64,000 bases of DNA from Aquisalimonas sp. 2447 (GCF_012044895.1 NZ_CP050695.1:2386501-2450500), one strand, 5' to 3'; positions 16,967-26,592 are shown, counted from the first letter of the stretch. The notes: generated by a model from the letters alone, not told the origin. Numbers and translations are program-made.

Positions 16967-17593
16967 ATGGATGAATCCGTCCTCCACGCCATGCAGCGCT
17001 GGCCCGACGTCCCCGCCGTCTACGGCTACATCGGCGTCAACCGGCGCGGTGAGTTCCTGCTCAAGGGGCACGTGGTCAGCCACGTGCGCACCCGCGAGTT
17101 CATCAACCGCAACTACACGCTGGACGAGCAGGGCCGTGCCTACTTCCAGAACGGCCCCCAGCGCGCCTACGCGGACCTGGAGGTGACACCCTGGGTGTAT
17201 CGGCTCATGGACGACGGCAGCCTGCGGACCCACACCGAGGCACTGGTGGCGGAACTGCGGGAGGCCTGGCTGGCGCCGGATGGCGACGTGGTGCTGGTCA
17301 CCGAGCTGGGTCCGGGACTGCTCCACGCCCAGGATCTGGACGCCCTGCCCGGTTATCTGCGCGCGGAGGACGGGGTGTCGCTGGATGACGCCCTCACGGT
17401 GTTGCTGCAAGGCGACAACGCTGAGGTCACCCTGTCGCTGGTGTGCGGACACGCCCGACTGCGATTGTTGGATACTGACAACATCTCAGCCCGTTTCGGC
17501 ATCAACACCCGCCCCGCACCCGCCGCCGGCGAGAACGCCGCGGAGTCGGAACACCGCCCCGCGTGGGAGCCTGCACCTGTCGAGTCGTCATGA
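16967..17593 (+). CDS. Conserved protein of unknown function (DUF2946-like naming uncertain)
   Basis: A 208-residue soluble protein. The N-terminus MQRWPDVPAVYGYIGVNRRG and the following FLLKGHVVSHVRTREFINRN resemble a small family of uncharacterised proteobacterial proteins that begin with MxRWPNVPAVYGWL; I cannot name the family with certainty. The open frame extends upstream to 16802, but the ATG at 16967 (MDESVLHAM) gives the conserved N-terminus. Residues after about 185 are low-complexity. It is divergent from the zapG-like gene and lies about 250 bases upstream of the porin gene. Confidence 0.7.
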   Translation: MDESVLHAMQRWPDVPAVYGYIGVNRRGEFLLKGHVVSHVRTREFINRNYTLDEQGRAYFQNGPQRAYADLEVTPWVYRLMDDGSLRTHTEALVAELREAWLAPDGDVVLVTELGPGLLHAQDLDALPGYLRAEDGVSLDDALTVLLQGDNAEVTLSLVCGHARLRLLDTDNISARFGINTRPAPAAGENAAESEHRPAWEPAPVESS

Positions 17594-17729
17594 CGTTAGT
17601 GACGCACCGCGGCAGAAAATACCGGGAAAGTGCCCCAGAGCGCCCACTGACGGGGGTTGTCACGCTACGTACACGGGAGTATGGTTCGGATTGTTGCAAC
17701 CGCACAACGGATTTGTCGCCTGTACGCAC

Positions 17730-17756
17730 TTGCATCCTGAGAGAGCAAGCTACACT
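17730..17756 (+). promoter_or_regulatory. Weak sigma-70-like promoter ahead of the porin gene
   Basis: TTGCAT and TACACT with a 15-base spacer, shorter than usual; about 90 bases ahead of the porin start. Confidence 0.3.
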
Positions 17757-17846
17757 GAACAGGGAAAACCAGAATCGGGCGTCGGGTTTCCGCAACACGC
17801 GCCCAAACCAGGCATCTCTTGGATGACTGAAACAGGAGTAACAATA

Positions 17847-18968
17847 ATGGCAACACGCACCACGCTGAAGGCAACTGCAGTTACTTCCATGTCCGCGCTG
17901 GCGCTGGCGGCTCTGACGACCACCGCGCAGGCTGACGACGACCGCGTCGAAGTCTACGGTATGGTGGATGTTGGGTTGGAAACGTATTCTGCCGATGATG
18001 AAGCAGCAGGATTCATCTTTCCTGGTTTCAACTCAGCCGGCGGCAACAACGACGCCAAAGACTTTGCGCTCGCTAATGGTGTGAGCTCCCGCATTGGAGT
18101 GCGCGGCGGCGAAGACTTGACGCCGAACCTGCGCGCTTCCTACAACATCGAGCTTGGCATCGACATCCTCAACGAGACTGGGGGCGCCACGGGCGCTGGC
18201 TCGACCGGTACCCGGCTGGGTTGGGCCGGACTTGGCGGTGATTGGGGTGAAGTGCGTGTCGGGACGGACTGGATGGCTCTGTACGAGTTTGGTGGCTGGA
18301 ACACCCACCGCACGGACATGCACGGCTATGGTAGTTACTACTACACCACCGGCGTACTTCGTGATTCCGCCCAGTTTGGTTTCCGACAGGGCAGCACGGT
18401 CAGCTATCAGTACGGAAGTGCCTGGGGCCACTCTGATCCGTTTGCGTTCAATATCACCGCAGGCATCGGCGAGGGTGAAGATAACGAGGAAGGCATCAGC
18501 TCCCTTCAGGCTGCGGCCCAGTATTCGTTCAACGATGCTATCAGCGTGAACGCCGTCGTCTATCAGGAGTTTGTTGACGGTCCTGCCGATGATGATGAGG
18601 CGACTCTTTACAACGTTGGCGCCCGCTGGAATGTCACGCCCGCACTGGAACTGGCTGCCAACTACACCGTGGTCACGGACTTCTCCGACGCGGTGGCCGA
18701 TTCAGGCACCGACGGCAGTGACGAGCGCGATTCCATCGCTTTGGCTGCCATGTACGACTTCGGTCAAGGTTGGGATGGGCATCTTGGCGTGTCCCAGGCG
18801 AGTGCCGACGACATCGCAGACATTGACTACAACGTCTACGGGTTCGTCCGGCATTCGTTTACCAACCGGACCAACGCGCGGTTGGAGTTCGAGCACATCG
18901 ACTATGATGGCGACGCGAATGATGCCACCGAGACCGTCGGCATGGTCGCGCTGCAGCACAACTTCTAA
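17847..18968 (+). CDS. Gram-negative porin (general diffusion type)
   Basis: A 373-residue outer-membrane porin of the 16-stranded Gram-negative family. The signal peptide ends near residue 27 (TTTAQA before DDDRVEVYGMVDVGLE). The mature protein is acidic and ends in phenylalanine (GMVALQHNF), the usual beta-barrel assembly signal; GDWGEVRVGTDWMALYE resembles the constriction-loop approach. The frame is open far upstream (to 17280) but the ATG at 17847 follows AGGAG by eight bases and precedes the signal peptide. A perfect terminator follows, so it is monocistronic. Confidence 0.92.
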   Translation: MATRTTLKATAVTSMSALALAALTTTAQADDDRVEVYGMVDVGLETYSADDEAAGFIFPGFNSAGGNNDAKDFALANGVSSRIGVRGGEDLTPNLRASYNIELGIDILNETGGATGAGSTGTRLGWAGLGGDWGEVRVGTDWMALYEFGGWNTHRTDMHGYGSYYYTTGVLRDSAQFGFRQGSTVSYQYGSAWGHSDPFAFNITAGIGEGEDNEEGISSLQAAAQYSFNDAISVNAVVYQEFVDGPADDDEATLYNVGARWNVTPALELAANYTVVTDFSDAVADSGTDGSDERDSIALAAMYDFGQGWDGHLGVSQASADDIADIDYNVYGFVRHSFTNRTNARLEFEHIDYDGDANDATETVGMVALQHNF

Positions 18969-19003
18969 GAAGAAGTTCAGGTCAGCATAGTGCTGAACCC
19001 CTG

Positions 19004-19031
19004 ACGGGCGCCTTCGGGCGCCCGTTTTTTG
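19004..19031 (+). terminator. Strong rho-independent terminator after the porin gene
   Basis: ACGGGCGCC, tetraloop TTCG, GGCGCCCGT, then TTTTT; 9 perfect pairs. Confidence 0.93.
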
Positions 19032-19065
19032 TTGCGCGCGGGATTCCTGCCCGATGCAAAGCCCT

Positions 19066-19131
19066 GTGGGAGCGACGTCAGTCGCGATGCCAGTGCACAC
19101 AGGTAGCTGTCGCGACTGACGTCGCTCCCAC
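19066..19131. repeat. Inverted pair of GAGCGACGTCAGTCGC-type repeats
   Basis: GTGGGAGCGACGTCAGTCGC at 19066 and its inverse ending in GTCGCTCCCAC at 19131, separated by about 20 bases. Confidence 0.8.
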
Positions 19132-19189
19132 GGGGCGGGTGGGTCGGGTATTCTTGCGGCTTGCCAACCATCAACCGAATGAGCCGTTC

Positions 19190-19567
19190 ATGCCGATTGC
19201 CTACTGGACCATCCTGATCGCCGCCCTCATGCCCATCATCTTCGCCGGCATTGCCAAGGCCGGTGGTGAGCGCTTCACGAACCGCCGCCCCCGGGAATGG
19301 CTGGCCAACCAGGCGGGCTGGCGGCAGCGGGCCAACTGGGCGCAGCAGAACAGCTTCGAGGCCTTCGCCCCCTTCGCCGCCGGCGTGCTCACCGCTCAGC
19401 AGCTGGATGCCGGCCAGGGCACCATCAACACCCTGGCGGTGGCCTTCATTGGCTTCCGCATCCTCTACGGCGCGCTCTACATCGTCGATGCCCACCTTTG
19501 GCGCAGCCTGGCCTGGCTCGGAGGCATGGTCTGCACCATCGGGCTGTTCGTGGCGGCGGCGGCATAG
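19190..19567 (+). CDS. MAPEG family membrane protein
   Basis: A 125-residue four-helix membrane protein of the MAPEG family (membrane-associated proteins in eicosanoid and glutathione metabolism). Helices are near residues 4-22, 65-80, 82-100 and 108-124. Bacterial MAPEG marks include FTNRRPREWL, RANWAQQNSFEAFAPFAAGV and GFRILYGALYIVDAHLWRS. Some bacterial members have glutathione transferase or peroxidase activity; the role here is unknown. The frame opens at 19139 but ATG at 19190 (MPIAYWTILIAAL) matches the family N-terminus. It is flanked on both sides by GAGCGACGTCAG repeats. Confidence 0.85.
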   Translation: MPIAYWTILIAALMPIIFAGIAKAGGERFTNRRPREWLANQAGWRQRANWAQQNSFEAFAPFAAGVLTAQQLDAGQGTINTLAVAFIGFRILYGALYIVDAHLWRSLAWLGGMVCTIGLFVAAAA

Positions 19568-19596
19568 AGCAGGCGACACCCCTCCAGCCGCCCGCC

Positions 19597-19701
19597 GTGG
19601 GAGCGACGTCAGTCGTGACGTTGGGCTGATGGAACTGGATGTCGCGACTTACGTCGCTCCCACGGGCAGGGGGTGGAAATCGCGACTGACGTCGCTCCCA
19701 C
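19597..19701. repeat. Cluster of three GAGCGACGTCAGTCGC-type repeats
   Basis: One direct unit at 19597-19619 and two inverted units at 19641-19663 and 19680-19701 fill most of the gap after the MAPEG gene. Confidence 0.78.
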
Positions 19702-19853
19702 GGTGCCGGTGTCTCACCCCTGATACACCCCTTGGGCCAACCGGCCGGCCATCGTATACTCGAGCCATACCAACGATGAGCCCGAAGCGGAACAGCGCAT
19801 TCCGCCGGGCGCCACTGCCGGTGCAACGCCGGCCCCGCGAGGGTGGAATCACC

Positions 19854-20231
19854 ATGAAAACATTGGCATTGCTGTGGGTTTTGCTCCTGGCAGGTCCCGG
19901 GTGGGCGATGGCCCAGCAGGCCCCGTCGGAGATTCTGGAGGAGGCGCAGCAGTTGCGCAGTGACGGGGAACTGGATTGGGCCGCGGAACTGCTGGACGAG
20001 GCCCTGGACGATCTCCCTCCCACCGAGCCGTTATTCCAGGAAATCCATCTGGAGCGGAACTACCACTGGCGCATGGCCCGAATCCGGCAACAACTCAGCG
20101 ACGGCGACATCGAAGGCGCCCGGGAAACGCACACCGAGGTCGTCCGGTTCCTGCGGGGACACCCCCAGCGTAACCGTTTCATCGGCAACGTGGATCGCTA
20201 TGATCTGGTGATTCGCGGCCGGGAGCGTTGA
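19854..20231 (+). CDS. Small secreted protein of unknown function, TPR-like
   Basis: A 125-residue protein with a clear signal peptide (residues 1 to about 21, LALLWVLLLAGPGWAMAQQ). The mature part is two or three amphipathic helix pairs (EILEEAQQLRSDGELDWAAE, LLDEALDDLPPTEP, RIRQQLSDGDIEGARETHTE) in the style of TPR repeats. I do not recognise a named family. A frame open from 19251 overlaps it, but the signal peptide and the ATG at 19854 define the start. It ends one base before the convergent lipoprotein gene. Confidence 0.7.
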   Translation: MKTLALLWVLLLAGPGWAMAQQAPSEILEEAQQLRSDGELDWAAELLDEALDDLPPTEPLFQEIHLERNYHWRMARIRQQLSDGDIEGARETHTEVVRFLRGHPQRNRFIGNVDRYDLVIRGRER

Positions 20232-20232
20232 C

Positions 20233-21738
20233 TCAGTCCGCGCGGGGCCACCGGTAGATGCGCTCCAGGAGGTCCGCGTCATCGAAGTGGCGCCGGCCCA
20301 CGAACGCCGTGGCGTGGCGGTGATACTGGCGCATGGCTCCGGGTTCCGGCACGCCGGAGACCCAGAAGAACCACCGCTCACTGCGCTCGGTTCCCGTCAC
20401 CAACCCGTCCGCCTGGAACAGACTGGCGCGATCACCGTCCTCCCGGGGCAGACTGCGCAGGGTGTCGTAGGGCTCCAGGGCGTATGTCTCTCCGTGGTCC
20501 GGCACCGGCGCAAACGCCAGCCGGGTGACGTAGTGGCTGCCGTCCTGAAGATGGACCCGTAGCCGCTCACCCTCCTCCGGCTCGCCGGGTCCGGGCAGGA
20601 TCAACGGTGGTTCGGCGTAGTCCGCCGAGGATCGCGCTTCCAGGCCCTGCACTGGATAATGCTGATGGTAGCAGCCGCAGTTGTGCATGCTTTCAACCAG
20701 CAGCAGTTCCCCGTCGGTGCTGAAGGTCATCCGGAGATTGAGTCCGTCCAGTCGGCCGCCGAGCAGATCGAACCAGTGATCCAGAGGGCGCTCCGTGAAC
20801 CACCAGGTGTAGTTGATCTGCACCAGGGTCTGATCGCCGAAGCGGGTGCCGCTGGCATGGGCATAGACGACCGGGTCCCCGGTATCCACCTGCGGCAGCC
20901 CTTCGGCAGTGAGCGACGGACGGCCGATCCGGTTATGTTCCGCATCCCGCTCCACCTCCACCACTGGCGCGACCGCCCGGAAGAACTCCTGCCACTGCGT
21001 CTCGCTGAGTTGCGGCCAGCCAAGGGCATCCAGGTCGGCGTCGGCAAGCAGGCGTGCGCCCGCGGCGACATCACCGTCACCGGCGGCCGGAAGGTAGCGC
21101 AGCGCGGGCGTTTCCCCGGCGACTTGGTTGGTAAAGTCTTCCCGGACGCCGCGCTGCCAGGTCGCCACCCCGGCACGGATGAACCAGCGACTCACGGGAT
21201 AGACGCCGACGGCCCGCTGCCAGGTAATGTATTCGTCTGGCACCGACAGGGCGTCCGCGGCCTCGCGCCAGGGGCCATCGTCCGCCTCCAGGCCATCCGC
21301 CTGGCGGAGCCGGTCACCGCAGACGTCCACCGCGCCTTCGGGATCATCAACGCCCGCGGGCCGGGGGAAGGCCCCGCGCTCCTCCGGTTCCAGGTGGCGC
21401 AACTCCAGCAGCCGCGCCTCGCGATCCAGGGTCTGCGCCGCGTCCAGCCAGGCATCGCGAACCCCGGACTCGTCCAGAGCGTCGGCGAAACTGTCGAGGA
21501 AGCGTGTCGAACGTAGATACGGGTAGGCGGCGGGTGGTGCCCCGATGCCGTCCCTGACGCCGGCCTCTTCAACGCGCTGGTCCATGGTCTGGAAAAAGGC
21601 CCGGCAGGCGGCTTCCGGTCCGTCATCGGGGTCGGGCCGGTCCGGGACCGTGCTGCACGCGGCCAGGACGAGGCCGGCCAGCAACACCACCGGGGCCCAG
21701 GCGCGCCCGCACGCGGAGCGTGCCCTCCCGATGGCCAT
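20233..21738 (-). CDS. Large lipoprotein of unknown function
   Basis: A 501-residue lipoprotein: signal peptide VVLLAGLVLAAC with the lipobox cysteine near residue 28. The body carries no motif I recognise; notable are DEYITWQRAVGVYPVSRWFI, LVQINYTWWFTERPLDHWF and the cysteine pair MHNCGCYHQHYP, which might bind metal or form a disulfide. The frame extends to 21831 across the moaC start, but ATG at 21738 (MAIGRARSACGRAW) places a normal signal peptide and leaves a divergent promoter region of 85 bases with moaC. It is convergent, one base apart, with the small secreted-protein gene. Confidence 0.7.
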   Translation of the reverse strand: MAIGRARSACGRAWAPVVLLAGLVLAACSTVPDRPDPDDGPEAACRAFFQTMDQRVEEAGVRDGIGAPPAAYPYLRSTRFLDSFADALDESGVRDAWLDAAQTLDREARLLELRHLEPEERGAFPRPAGVDDPEGAVDVCGDRLRQADGLEADDGPWREAADALSVPDEYITWQRAVGVYPVSRWFIRAGVATWQRGVREDFTNQVAGETPALRYLPAAGDGDVAAGARLLADADLDALGWPQLSETQWQEFFRAVAPVVEVERDAEHNRIGRPSLTAEGLPQVDTGDPVVYAHASGTRFGDQTLVQINYTWWFTERPLDHWFDLLGGRLDGLNLRMTFSTDGELLLVESMHNCGCYHQHYPVQGLEARSSADYAEPPLILPGPGEPEEGERLRVHLQDGSHYVTRLAFAPVPDHGETYALEPYDTLRSLPREDGDRASLFQADGLVTGTERSERWFFWVSGVPEPGAMRQYHRHATAFVGRRHFDDADLLERIYRWPRAD

Positions 21739-21823
21739 ACCGCGCCCGGGGGCGTTGCGGTTATCATGCCGCTTTAGCGGAACGCCGCCTGGCCGTTGCC
21801 GCAATCCCCAACTCGGAGGACCC

Positions 21824-22312
21824 ATGAGCAAGCTCCCTCATCTCAACGAAACCGGTGAAGTCCACATCGTGAACGTCGGCGAAAAGGACAGTACCCGCCG
21901 AGTTGCCCTGGCGGAGGGGCGCATTCTCATGGCCCCGGAGACCCTCGCTGCCATTCGGGAGCAGCGCATCAAGAAGGGCGACGTCCTGGCCGTGGCCCGG
22001 GTCGCCGGCCTCATGGCCTCAAAGAAGACCTGGGAGACCGTTCCCCTTTGTCACCCCATCCAGCTTACCCACGCGGAGGTCACGCTGGAACCGCTGGAGG
22101 ACGGCAGCGGCATCCACTGCACCGCGCGCACCGAGACGGTGGAGCGCACCGGGGTGGAGATGGAGGCGCTGAACGCTGCCCAGGCCGCTCTGCTCACCGT
22201 CTACGACATGTGCAAAGGCATGGACCGGGCCATGGAAATTACCGGCGTGCGACTGATGCACAAGAGCGGGGGACGCTCCGGCACGTGGGAACGTGACGGC
22301 TCCGAGAGTTAG
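21824..22312 (+). CDS. moaC: Cyclic pyranopterin monophosphate synthase MoaC
   Basis: Second step of molybdenum cofactor synthesis, with MoaA. The 162-residue product shows LCHPIQLTHAEVTLE, TGVEMEALNAAQAALLTVYD (in parts TGVEMEAL and ALLTVYDMCK) and the active-site region KSGGRSGTW. The start ATG at 21824 is set by CGGAGGA four bases ahead. It stands alone, without moaA or moaE beside it. With moeA at 61.7 kb it supplies cofactor for the molybdopterin fusion protein at 53-57 kb and for the nitrate reductase suspected beyond the right edge. Confidence 0.95.
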   Translation: MSKLPHLNETGEVHIVNVGEKDSTRRVALAEGRILMAPETLAAIREQRIKKGDVLAVARVAGLMASKKTWETVPLCHPIQLTHAEVTLEPLEDGSGIHCTARTETVERTGVEMEALNAAQAALLTVYDMCKGMDRAMEITGVRLMHKSGGRSGTWERDGSES

Positions 22313-22319
22313 CCGTTGC

Positions 22320-22392
22320 GGTGCATCAAGATGCACCCTACGAGCCTACGAGCCTCAGACCCGGGCACACGTAGGGTGCATCTTGATGCACC
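22320..22392. repeat. Inverted pair of GGTGCATC-type repeats
   Basis: GGTGCATCAAGATGCACC with CTAC at 22320-22341 and GTAGGGTGCATCTTGATGCA with CC at 22371-22392, arranged with GTAGG ends facing inward. Confidence 0.75.
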
Positions 22393-22508
22393 GTCTAACG
22401 GGGGGGTTACCTCCGCACCGTGCGGAGCCGCTCAGCGCGCCTACGGGGTACGGTAGCCTGAACCAGTGCCCTGGATCCTCGCGGGCCTTCGCGATGACGG
22501 CGTACCCA

Positions 22509-23273
22509 TCACATGGTGCGCTGCCGGAACGCGTCGATGACGGCTTTCATGTCATCGGGAAGCTTTTTGAGGACGGCTCGCGCCATGTCCTCGGGGACAC
22601 CCCAGGCGGCTTCGGCGATGGAGCCGGCAATGGCGGCCTGGGTGTCGGCATCGCCGCCCAGGGAGATGGCATTGCGGATGGCGTCCTCGACACTGTCGGC
22701 CTCCAGAAAGGCGCGGATGGCCTGGGGTACGGAGCCCTGACAGGTGATGTCGAAGCTGTATTCCGGGCGGATGACCTCCAGCGGGGTCCCGAGGTCGTAA
22801 CCGGATTCCCGGGCCACGCGTTCGCGGATGGTCTCCATTCCCTGCCCCCGACGGGCCAGGTACGCCGCCAGCGCCACGGCGCGGGCACCGCGGATGCCCT
22901 CGGGATGGTCATGGGTACAGGCGGCGGTGCGCTCGGCTTCCGCCAGCACCCGCGCTTCGTCGTCGAACCACCAGGCCACCGGGCTGACGCGCATGGCCGA
23001 GCCATTACCGAAACTGTTGTAGGGCTCCGGGCTGGCGGCCATGAACCACTGGGCGAAGCGGATGCCGTAGCCGCGGGTGGGGAATCGCCGCGCCCACCGC
23101 CGCATGGCGGAGGCGTAGGACTCCCCCTCCAGCAGCGCATCGGCAACGGCGACGGTGAGCACGGTGTCGTCGGTGAACCCGCAGTCGTGGTGGAACAGGG
23201 GAAAATCCTTTTTCTTCATGGGCCAGTGCTCGTACACCGAACCGATGACATCGCCGCTGATTGCGCCCAGCAT
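22509..23273 (-). CDS. ADP-ribosylglycohydrolase family protein
   Basis: A 254-residue member of the ADP-ribosylglycohydrolase/DraG superfamily. Metal-binding motifs are seen: AISGDVIGSVYE at the N-terminus, FTDDTVLTVAVADALL near residue 36 and SLGGDADTQAAIAGSIAEA near residue 200. These enzymes remove ADP-ribose from proteins, nucleic acids or small molecules with two magnesium ions; the target is not known here, and no nitrogenase or DraT gene is near. The in-frame ATG at 23291 is possible, but 23273 (MLGAISGDVIGS) matches the family. Confidence 0.85.
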   Translation of the reverse strand: MLGAISGDVIGSVYEHWPMKKKDFPLFHHDCGFTDDTVLTVAVADALLEGESYASAMRRWARRFPTRGYGIRFAQWFMAASPEPYNSFGNGSAMRVSPVAWWFDDEARVLAEAERTAACTHDHPEGIRGARAVALAAYLARRGQGMETIRERVARESGYDLGTPLEVIRPEYSFDITCQGSVPQAIRAFLEADSVEDAIRNAISLGGDADTQAAIAGSIAEAAWGVPEDMARAVLKKLPDDMKAVIDAFRQRTM

Positions 23274-23338
23274 GGCACCCTCCGCTGGCATCCCGGCACG
23301 CCGGGCGCCCCTGCTGCGCCCGCACGCGGGTCAGGATG

Positions 23339-24619
23339 CTACCGCACGTGATTGACTTCCTGGCCCAGCATTTCGGCGGTCACCAGAACGATCCCCTTGG
23401 GCGAGACATGGAAATGGCGCCGATCCACCTCCGGATTGTGGCCGATGACGCTTCCATCCGGGATGTTGCACCCCTCGTCCACCACTGCATTGCGGATACG
23501 GCAATTGCGGCCCACGGAGACCGCCGGGAGAATCACCGACTGCTCCACGACTGACCCCGGCTCCACCACGACCTGGGAAAACAGCAGCGAATGACGGACC
23601 ACGGAGCCGTCGATGATATCCCCGCCGGAAACCATGGCATCCACGGCCATGCCCGGGAGCTCGTCACCGCCGATCTCGGCGGTGATGAACTTGGCCGGTG
23701 GCAGTTGCGCCTGATAGGTCCAGATGGGCCAGTTCTCGTCGTAGATATCCAGCTCCGGGTCGGCGCCGATCAGCTCCTGATTGGCCTCGTAGAACGCGTC
23801 CACTGTGCCGACATCACGCCAGTAGGGCTGGAGATCGGTTTTCGGATCCCGGAACGGGTGGGCGACCACGCGGGCCTCATGGATGGCCGCGGGGATCACG
23901 TCCTTGCCGAAATCCCGTGTGGAGTCAGCGTTCTCGGCGTCTTCCCGCAGCACCCGCACAAGGAAATCCCGGTTGAACACGTAGATGCCCATGGACACCA
24001 GGGCGATATTCGGCTCCCCCGGCACCGGCGCGGGATCGTCGGGTTTTTCGTTGAACTCCAGCACATGCCCGTTCTCGTCAACACTCATGACCCCGAAAGC
24101 GCGGGCCCGCTCCAGCGGCGTCTCCACGCAGCCCACGGTCATGTCCGCACCGGACTCCACATGGCGGGCGATCATGGGCCCGTAGTCCATCTTGTAGACG
24201 TGGTCACCGGCGAGCACCAGCACGTACTCCGGGTTGTGCGCCTTGACGATATCCAGGCTCTGGTAGACGGCATCAGCGGTGCCCGCATACCACAGCGGCC
24301 GGTCCAGACGCTGCTGTGCCGGCACCAGTTCCACGAACTCGCCGAACTCGCCCCGCAGGAACCCCCAGCCACGCTGCACGTGCTGGATGAGGGAGTGTGC
24401 CTTGTACTGGGTGAGCACCTGGATGCGGCGAATGCCGGAGTTGATGCAGTTGGATAGCGGGAAGTCGATCAGCCGGAATTTGCCGCCGAAGGGCACCGCC
24501 GGTTTGGTGCGCCAGTCGGTGAGATTGGCAAGCCGCCCGCCACGTCCGCCGGCAAGGATCATCGCCAGGGTGTCGCGGGTGAGCCGGCTGACGAATCGCG
24601 GGTTACGCTCAAGGAACAT
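23339..24619 (-). CDS. glgC: Glucose-1-phosphate adenylyltransferase
   Basis: ADP-glucose pyrophosphorylase, first committed step of glycogen synthesis. The 426-residue product has the nucleotide signature [20 protein letters not shown] (in parts LAGGRGGRL and [19 protein letters not shown]), [21 protein letters not shown] and a C-terminal left-handed helix domain ([20 protein letters not shown]). Length is normal. It lies alone here, without glgA or glgB. It is divergent from the GGDEF gene across 172 bases in which I see nothing further. Confidence 0.95.
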   Translation of the reverse strand: MFLERNPRFVSRLTRDTLAMILAGGRGGRLANLTDWRTKPAVPFGGKFRLIDFPLSNCINSGIRRIQVLTQYKAHSLIQHVQRGWGFLRGEFGEFVELVPAQQRLDRPLWYAGTADAVYQSLDIVKAHNPEYVLVLAGDHVYKMDYGPMIARHVESGADMTVGCVETPLERARAFGVMSVDENGHVLEFNEKPDDPAPVPGEPNIALVSMGIYVFNRDFLVRVLREDAENADSTRDFGKDVIPAAIHEARVVAHPFRDPKTDLQPYWRDVGTVDAFYEANQELIGADPELDIYDENWPIWTYQAQLPPAKFITAEIGGDELPGMAVDAMVSGGDIIDGSVVRHSLLFSQVVVEPGSVVEQSVILPAVSVGRNCRIRNAVVDEGCNIPDGSVIGHNPEVDRRHFHVSPKGIVLVTAEMLGQEVNHVR

Positions 24620-24791
24620 CCGGCGCCCTTCTGCTGGTTGGCTGACAGGCGCTCAGGATAATGGCTGGCCGGTGCGGTCACAACGTCCGCCGCGTGACAC
24701 GAGGACTGTGACGCATTGCACTGTCCGTCGACTGTATCTGCGCGACGCTGTACTGATACGGTTTCGAACGTTCCGAACTCGGCCGACCCCA

Positions 24792-25949
24792 ATGACCAAG
24801 AACACACCCGGGCATACTTCTCGTTTGAAAACGGCCTTCTTCATTCAGTTCATGCTCTTCTTCGGCGCCATCGCCACGTTCACTGTGGGCACGAACATGG
24901 CGATGGGGCTGGACTTCTCCTTTAACTACAAGTGGATTGCAACGGCCCTGTTCGTCTTTGCCCTGGCGGCGGCGGCGCACCGTGGCTATCACCACGCCCA
25001 GGTGCTGCGCCTCGGGGTCTATGGGAGTGCCTTCGCCCTCTTTCCCATGGCATGGCTGTCCAGCGCCGGACTGGTGTCGCCGTCGATTGTCTATGCGGCG
25101 CTGCTGATAGTATTGATCAACTACCTGCTCACGGGCCGTGAGCGCCTGGCAACCAATGCCCTGTTCATTCTTCAGGTCATGGGCCTGATCACCGCGTATT
25201 ACCTGCAGCCGGGCCTGTTCGCCACGTTGACGCCGGAGCAACAACTGGCGGACTGGCTCATTAACGTGCCCATCGTGTTCGCCTTTCTCGCTTTCCTGCT
25301 GACCCGGTTCGAGCGTGCCTACGAGCGGGCGCGGCAAAAGAACCTGCAGCGGGCCCTGGACATGGAGCGCCTGTCGGTCACGGACCCGCTTACCGGGCTT
25401 TACAACCGGCTGGAACTGGAGCGCCGCCTGGACAACGCCATGTCACGTTTCCAGCGCACCCGGGAACCCGTGACAGTCCTGTTCGTCGACATCGACCACT
25501 TCAAGCTCTACAACGACTACTACGGGCACGGGCAGGGAGACACCTGCCTGGTGAAGATCGCCGAGCTTCTGCGGGCGGCGCTACTCCGGGACACCGACAC
25601 CGCATTCCGCATCGGCGGCGAGGAGTTCGTGATCCTGCTGGAGGGCGCCGACCTGGCCGGCGGACAGACCCTGGCGGCCCGCCTGGGTGAGCACATCAAC
25701 GCGGCGGCGCTGCCCCACGCCGCATCACCCGGGGTGCGGCACATCACGGCCAGCATTGGCGTCGCCGCCTGCACCGCCGAGACAGACTCGTCCCGCGAAC
25801 TGTTGCGCGCGGCCGACGCGGCGCTCTACCAGGCCAAGGCTTCCGGACGCAACCGCGTGATGGTGGCGGAAGAACACGCAGAGCGGTCGACCGATAAGCC
25901 CGGCTCTGTCACTCGACCTGAAGCGGTGGCCGGGGCCCGCCTGGCATAA
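24792..25949 (+). CDS. Membrane-bound diguanylate cyclase (GGDEF)
   Basis: A 385-residue protein with about six membrane segments in residues 15-175 and a C-terminal GGDEF domain. The active-site motif is GGEEF at residues 275-279, a form that keeps activity in other cyclases. An RxxD inhibitory site (RDTD, residues 266-269) lies five residues ahead of it, so product feedback is expected. [16 protein letters not shown] begins the domain; [12 protein letters not shown] carries the metal aspartate. The frame is open from 24279, but ATG at 24792 starts just ahead of the first membrane helix. Its last 41 bases overlap the convergent glycosyltransferase gene. Confidence 0.9.
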   Translation: MTKNTPGHTSRLKTAFFIQFMLFFGAIATFTVGTNMAMGLDFSFNYKWIATALFVFALAAAAHRGYHHAQVLRLGVYGSAFALFPMAWLSSAGLVSPSIVYAALLIVLINYLLTGRERLATNALFILQVMGLITAYYLQPGLFATLTPEQQLADWLINVPIVFAFLAFLLTRFERAYERARQKNLQRALDMERLSVTDPLTGLYNRLELERRLDNAMSRFQRTREPVTVLFVDIDHFKLYNDYYGHGQGDTCLVKIAELLRAALLRDTDTAFRIGGEEFVILLEGADLAGGQTLAARLGEHINAAALPHAASPGVRHITASIGVAACTAETDSSRELLRAADAALYQAKASGRNRVMVAEEHAERSTDKPGSVTRPEAVAGARLA

Positions 25950-26592
25950 CACCCGGGCTTTCCAGCACGCCCGCACGTCGCAGAAACCGGACATCGGCCT
26001 GGCGATCCACATCCCGCGCCGGACTCAGTTCCGTGACCCGCCATCCAAGACGTCGTGCCCGCTGCCGGGTGGCCTGCATGACGTCCGCCGTTCCCCAGGG
26101 CACGGCGCGGAAGAGCCGAGACTCCACTCGCCGCAGCCCCACCAGGACATAGCCCCCGTCGTGGGCCGGGCAGAACACGGCATCGTCACCCGCGGCGAGA
26201 CTGCTGAAGGCCTCCCGGACATGCCCGGCGGTCAATCCGGCGCAGTCGGCGCCGACGATCACCGCATACGGGCTGTCCGTCAGACAGGCATGCAGCGTCG
26301 CCGCCATGCGTTCGCCCAGATCCCCGGGGGGCTGGACGCGCAACGGCACCCCTGCCTCCCGGCTGCGGGTCCGCAGCCAGGGATGCGCGGCCGACGGTGC
26401 CGCCCAGACCTCCACCGGGGCAGTCCGGCTGTGCAGAACGGTCTCCAGGGTGCGGCGGAACAATTGCTGGTAGACCCCGCAGGCGCCCCGTGCACCCCAG
26501 ACGGGCCGCAGGCGGGACTTCACCCGGCCGGGGACCGGCGCCTTGGCGAACAGGAGCAGGCGGCCCTCCGGGTACGCCCAGTACCCGGTCAC
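25909..26592 (-). CDS. Glycosyltransferase-like protein, TIGR04282 type
   Basis: A 227-residue nucleotidyl/glycosyltransferase-like protein of the kind named rSAM/selenodomain-associated transferase 1. Marks are [17 protein letters not shown] near the N-terminus, [16 protein letters not shown] and [14 protein letters not shown]. The start is a GTG at 26592 that overlaps the stop of the upstream gene as GTGA; a longer reading frame to 27042 runs through that gene and is rejected. With its partner it forms a common but uncharacterised two-gene unit. Its 3-prime end overlaps the GGDEF gene by 41 bases, tail to tail. Confidence 0.85.
   Translation of the reverse strand: MTGYWAYPEGRLLLFAKAPVPGRVKSRLRPVWGARGACGVYQQLFRRTLETVLHSRTAPVEVWAAPSAAHPWLRTRSREAGVPLRVQPPGDLGERMAATLHACLTDSPYAVIVGADCAGLTAGHVREAFSSLAAGDDAVFCPAHDGGYVLVGLRRVESRLFRAVPWGTADVMQATRQRARRLGWRVTELSPARDVDRQADVRFLRRAGVLESPGVMPGGPRPPLQVE

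Noticed and set aside
19066-19131. Terminator for the MAPEG gene promoter region
   Set aside because: The inverted pair belongs to a dispersed repeat family, lacks a T run, and the porin already has a strong terminator.
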